Assembly: GCA_023449275.1 (NCBI GenBank) | Contig: JAEXJM010000015.1 | Location: forward strand, 1-45,123 | DNA: 45,123 nucleotides | Direction: 5' to 3' | Source: Pseudomonadota bacterium | Lineage (GTDB): Bacteria > Pseudomonadota > Gammaproteobacteria > Burkholderiales > Burkholderiaceae_D | Shown: positions 43,239 through 45,123 of the stretch, in pieces | Layout of the letters: each line of letters opens with the position of its first letter | How positions within the stretch are numbered: position 1 is the stretch's first letter | Translations under genes and position numbers: made by a program | Notes under the pieces: generated by a model | Databases searched by the model: none | What the model saw: only the letters and a program-made list of their open reading frames with translations | Told to the model about the DNA's origin: nothing

Positions 43239-44550
43239 CTTTCCAAAATATATCGATCTTCCTCCAGTCAAACATGTCTGCGGTACGGTGCGTTTGCCCG
43301 GATCGAAGAGTATATCCAACAGGACCCTGTTGCTGTCGGCTCTTGCAAACGGCAAGACCACGATCAGGGACCTGCTTTTTTCCGACGATACGCAAGTGAT
43401 GCTTGAAGCGTTGAAGTCGCTGGGGATACGCTGGGATGAAACAGGTATTGCCAATGAATATGAAGTGACCGGTGCAGACGGTCATTTGCCCCGAAAAGAA
43501 GCCGATTTGTTCCTTGGAAATGCCGGTACGGCCATCCGTCCGTTGACGGCAGCACTTGCCGCATTGGGTGGAGGCGATTTTTTTCTGCATGGCGTGAAGC
43601 GCATGCACGAACGTCCTATCGGGGATCTGGTGGATGCCTTGAACGAAGCCGGAGCGGAAATCGAATATACGGAAAACAAGGGGTATCCGCCGATTCGCAT
43701 TCGTGCCGGCCATATCGTAAAGCATGATTTGCATGTCAAAGGTAATGTTTCCAGTCAGTTTCTGACCGCTTTGCTCATGGCCGCTCCTTTGATGGCACGG
43801 ACTGAAGACGTCACCATTCATGTTGTGGGTGAACTGATTTCCAAGCCTTATATAGAAATAACCCTGAATCTCATGCGCAGTTTCGGGGTGGAAATCGAAC
43901 AGGATGAATGGAAATCGTTTACCTTGCGCAAAGGGCAGGCCTATCGCAGTCCGGGAGTCGTCCACGTTGAGGGTGATGCTTCTTCTGCGTCTTACTTTCT
44001 GGCGGCTGCTGCAATAGCAGGTGGCCCTGTCAGGGTCGAAGGGGTCGGGAAGTACAGTATTCAGGGAGATATCCGGTTTGCTGATGTGCTCGAAAAGATG
44101 GGTGCGAAGGTTGTTTACGGGGAAAACTATATTGAAGTTACATCAGGTGGCGAATTGAAAGCGATTGATGAGGATTTCAATCTGATTCCGGATGCTGCCA
44201 TGACGGTTGCCATACTCGCTTTGTATGCTGATGGAACAAGTGTCTTGCGTAATATCGGCAGCTGGAGGGTCAAGGAAACCGATCGCATTGCCGCAATGGA
44301 GACAGAACTTGAAAAACTGGGTGCTGTTGTGGAATCCGGTGAGGACTGGCTGAAAATCACTCCGCCTGATCGTATTCTGGATGCCGCCATTGATACCTAT
44401 GACGATCACCGGATGGCTATGTGTTTTTCACTGGCTTCACTTTCCAACGCTCGGAAAACGGGCGCAACGATCAGAATTAACGATCCACAGTGTGTTTCAA
44501 AGACTTTTCCCGAGTATTTCCAGGCATTTGCGGAAATTTCAAGGCAATAA
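43231..44550 (+). CDS. aroA: 3-Phosphoshikimate 1-carboxyvinyltransferase (EPSP synthase)
   Basis: Makes EPSP from shikimate-3-phosphate and PEP. The 439-residue product shows VRLPGSKSISNRTLLLSAL (about 21-39), LFLGNAGTAIRPLTAAL (about 92-108, where E. coli has GNAGTAMRPL), HERPIGDLVDAL, WRVKETDRIAAME and DDHRMAMCFSLASL (about 391-404). I use the ATG at 43231, inside the tyrA end, rather than the longer frame from 43195. It is the last aromatic gene here; the usual next genes cmk and rpsA are missing and an rRNA promoter follows. No clear terminator separates it from that promoter. Confidence 0.97.
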   Translation: MADFPKYIDLPPVKHVCGTVRLPGSKSISNRTLLLSALANGKTTIRDLLFSDDTQVMLEALKSLGIRWDETGIANEYEVTGADGHLPRKEADLFLGNAGTAIRPLTAALAALGGGDFFLHGVKRMHERPIGDLVDALNEAGAEIEYTENKGYPPIRIRAGHIVKHDLHVKGNVSSQFLTALLMAAPLMARTEDVTIHVVGELISKPYIEITLNLMRSFGVEIEQDEWKSFTLRKGQAYRSPGVVHVEGDASSASYFLAAAAIAGGPVRVEGVGKYSIQGDIRFADVLEKMGAKVVYGENYIEVTSGGELKAIDEDFNLIPDAAMTVAILALYADGTSVLRNIGSWRVKETDRIAAMETELEKLGAVVESGEDWLKITPPDRILDAAIDTYDDHRMAMCFSLASLSNARKTGATIRINDPQCVSKTFPEYFQAFAEISRQ

Positions 44551-44649
44551 ACAGACTTGTCCTGTTGTATCTGGTGTTTCTTTTGTTTGTTTGCATAAAG
44601 ATTGATGTGGGTCAAAAAAGCAACAAATGAAAAATTGCAAGAAAAACGC

Positions 44650-44679
44650 TTGACGATATAGGTATGAGGGGTACATAAT
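44650..44679 (+). promoter_or_regulatory. rRNA operon promoter 1
   Basis: TTGACG (44650-44655) and CATAAT (44674-44679) with an 18-base spacer, or TACATA with 16. The bases after the -10 (TTCATTTCTCTGCTG) are nearly the same as after promoter 2. Confidence 0.7.
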
Positions 44680-44799
44680 TTCATTTCTCTGCTGCAGCGA
44701 CACAATGAAGTGAAGCAAAAAGTAGGGAGTTGTCAACGACGAAGTGGAATTTGATTTTTTAAGAAGTTTTAAATTTTTTAAAAAATAAATAAAAAGTTG

Positions 44800-44828
44800 T
44801 TGACAAGGATTAAAAAGAGGTTCATAAT
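44800..44828 (+). promoter_or_regulatory. rRNA operon promoter 2
   Basis: A consensus TTGACA (44800-44805), an exact 17-base spacer and CATAAT (44823-44828), followed by TTCGTTTCTGTGCTG. An A/T-rich stretch just upstream (44751-44797) looks like an UP element. Confidence 0.8.
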
Positions 44829-44894
44829 TTCGTTTCTGTGCTGATGACAAACAAAACGCTTTGTTGGAGGTGCGGAGGTGGTAAAAGCGAAAGA

Positions 44895-44907
44895 GATCTT
44901 TAAAAAG
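44895..44907 (+). promoter_or_regulatory. boxA-like antitermination site in rRNA leader
   Basis: GATCTTTAAAAAG resembles the boxA consensus TGCTCTTTAACAA and lies between promoter 2 and the 16S gene, the usual place for the Nus-factor site that lets polymerase pass through the rRNA operon. Confidence 0.6.
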
Positions 44908-44923
44908 AGAACAGATGATAAGC

Positions 44924-44967
44924 GTGGACGTTTGTTAGTTGCAAAAACTAAAGAAACAAACGTTCAC
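44924..44967 (+). other. rRNA leader stem-loop
   Basis: GTGGACGTTTGTT pairs with AACAAACGTTCAC with one G-U pair, and an inner TAGTT/AACTA stem closes the loop. It is a strong hairpin in the 5' leader, directly after the boxA-like site, and may act as a processing or antitermination structure. Confidence 0.6.
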
Positions 44968-45057
44968 AGAAGAAAGTAAGGACTTCGAAAGAAGAGACCT
45001 TGTCAGTATTTTGAGAATAGATTGATACAGAAATGTATTGCAATCGAAACAGAGATT

Positions 45058-45123
45058 GAACTGAAGAGTTTGATCCTGGCTCAGATTGAACGCTGGCGGC
45101 ATGCTTTACACATGCAAGTCGAA
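45058..45123 (+). rRNA. rrs: 16S ribosomal RNA, 5' end (cut by window edge)
   Basis: The sequence TGAAGAGTTTGATCCTGGCT followed by CAGATTGAACGCTGGCGGCA and ACACATGCAAGTCGAA is the start of bacterial 16S rRNA. By alignment with E. coli G6 at 45063, position 1 is about 45058. The GGCATGCTTTACACATGC form is usual in Betaproteobacteria. Only 66 bases lie in the window. Confidence 0.98.

Noticed and set aside
1..45123. CRISPR array, tRNA genes, insertion sequences or prophage genes
   Set aside because: No regular repeats, no cloverleaf with conserved T-loop bases, and no transposase, integrase or phage-like product seen in any frame.

Overview
The window looks like a chromosomal segment of a betaproteobacterium of the Burkholderiales, most likely Oxalobacteraceae and plausibly Oxalobacter. 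This is inferred, not proven by a marker. Three things point there: the ribF-ileS-lspA-coaBC-dut and gyrA-serC-pheA-hisC-tyrA-aroA gene orders, the betaproteobacterial look of the first 16S bases at the right edge, and a dense formate dehydrogenase and molybdenum gene set, as expected for an organism that handles much formate. I saw no phage, transposase or CRISPR array. Most of the window is housekeeping DNA.

Layout. Bases 1-7614 are on the minus strand. They hold the start of a ZIP metal transporter cut by the window edge, then a probable operon ribF-ileS-lspA-coaBC-dut-(M48-like lipoprotein) ending in a hairpin terminator. Bases 7767-10082 hold an orphan family-5 substrate-binding protein and mobB. 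Bases 10107-21176 form the formate/molybdenum block: a 700-residue FAD and iron-sulfur oxidoreductase divergent from hydN-fdhF, an aldehyde dehydrogenase, modA-modB-modC divergent from modE-fdhD, and a clear ModE-type operator over the predicted modA start of transcription. The formate dehydrogenase is the cysteine form of the E. coli FDH-H type, and no hydrogenase genes are beside it. mobB, modABC, modE and fdhD together import molybdate, sense it, mature the cofactor and sulfurate the enzyme.

Bases 21252-32057 hold metY, a DUF4139 secreted protein, queH, a sir2-thiM pair, ahpC-ahpF, a PPK2 polyphosphate kinase, dapF and an LpxL-type acyltransferase. Between lpxL and metK (32058-32464) lies a sequence that matches the SAM-II/SAM-V pseudoknot riboswitch core. 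It is the most interesting regulatory element in the window. metK is followed by gph, ubiG and an OmpA-family gene on the minus strand.

Bases 36279-44550 are the gyrA-serC-pheA-hisC-tyrA-aroA supraoperon, with several overlapping or nearly touching genes. Where cmk-rpsA would usually follow aroA, there is instead an rRNA operon: two near-identical promoters, a boxA-like site, a leader stem, and the first 66 bases of 16S rRNA at the window end. No convincingly new multi-gene system was found. The best candidates for follow-up are the metK riboswitch and its unclear expression platform, the FDH-H/oxidoreductase electron path, the degenerate M48 protein, and GyrA Gln83.
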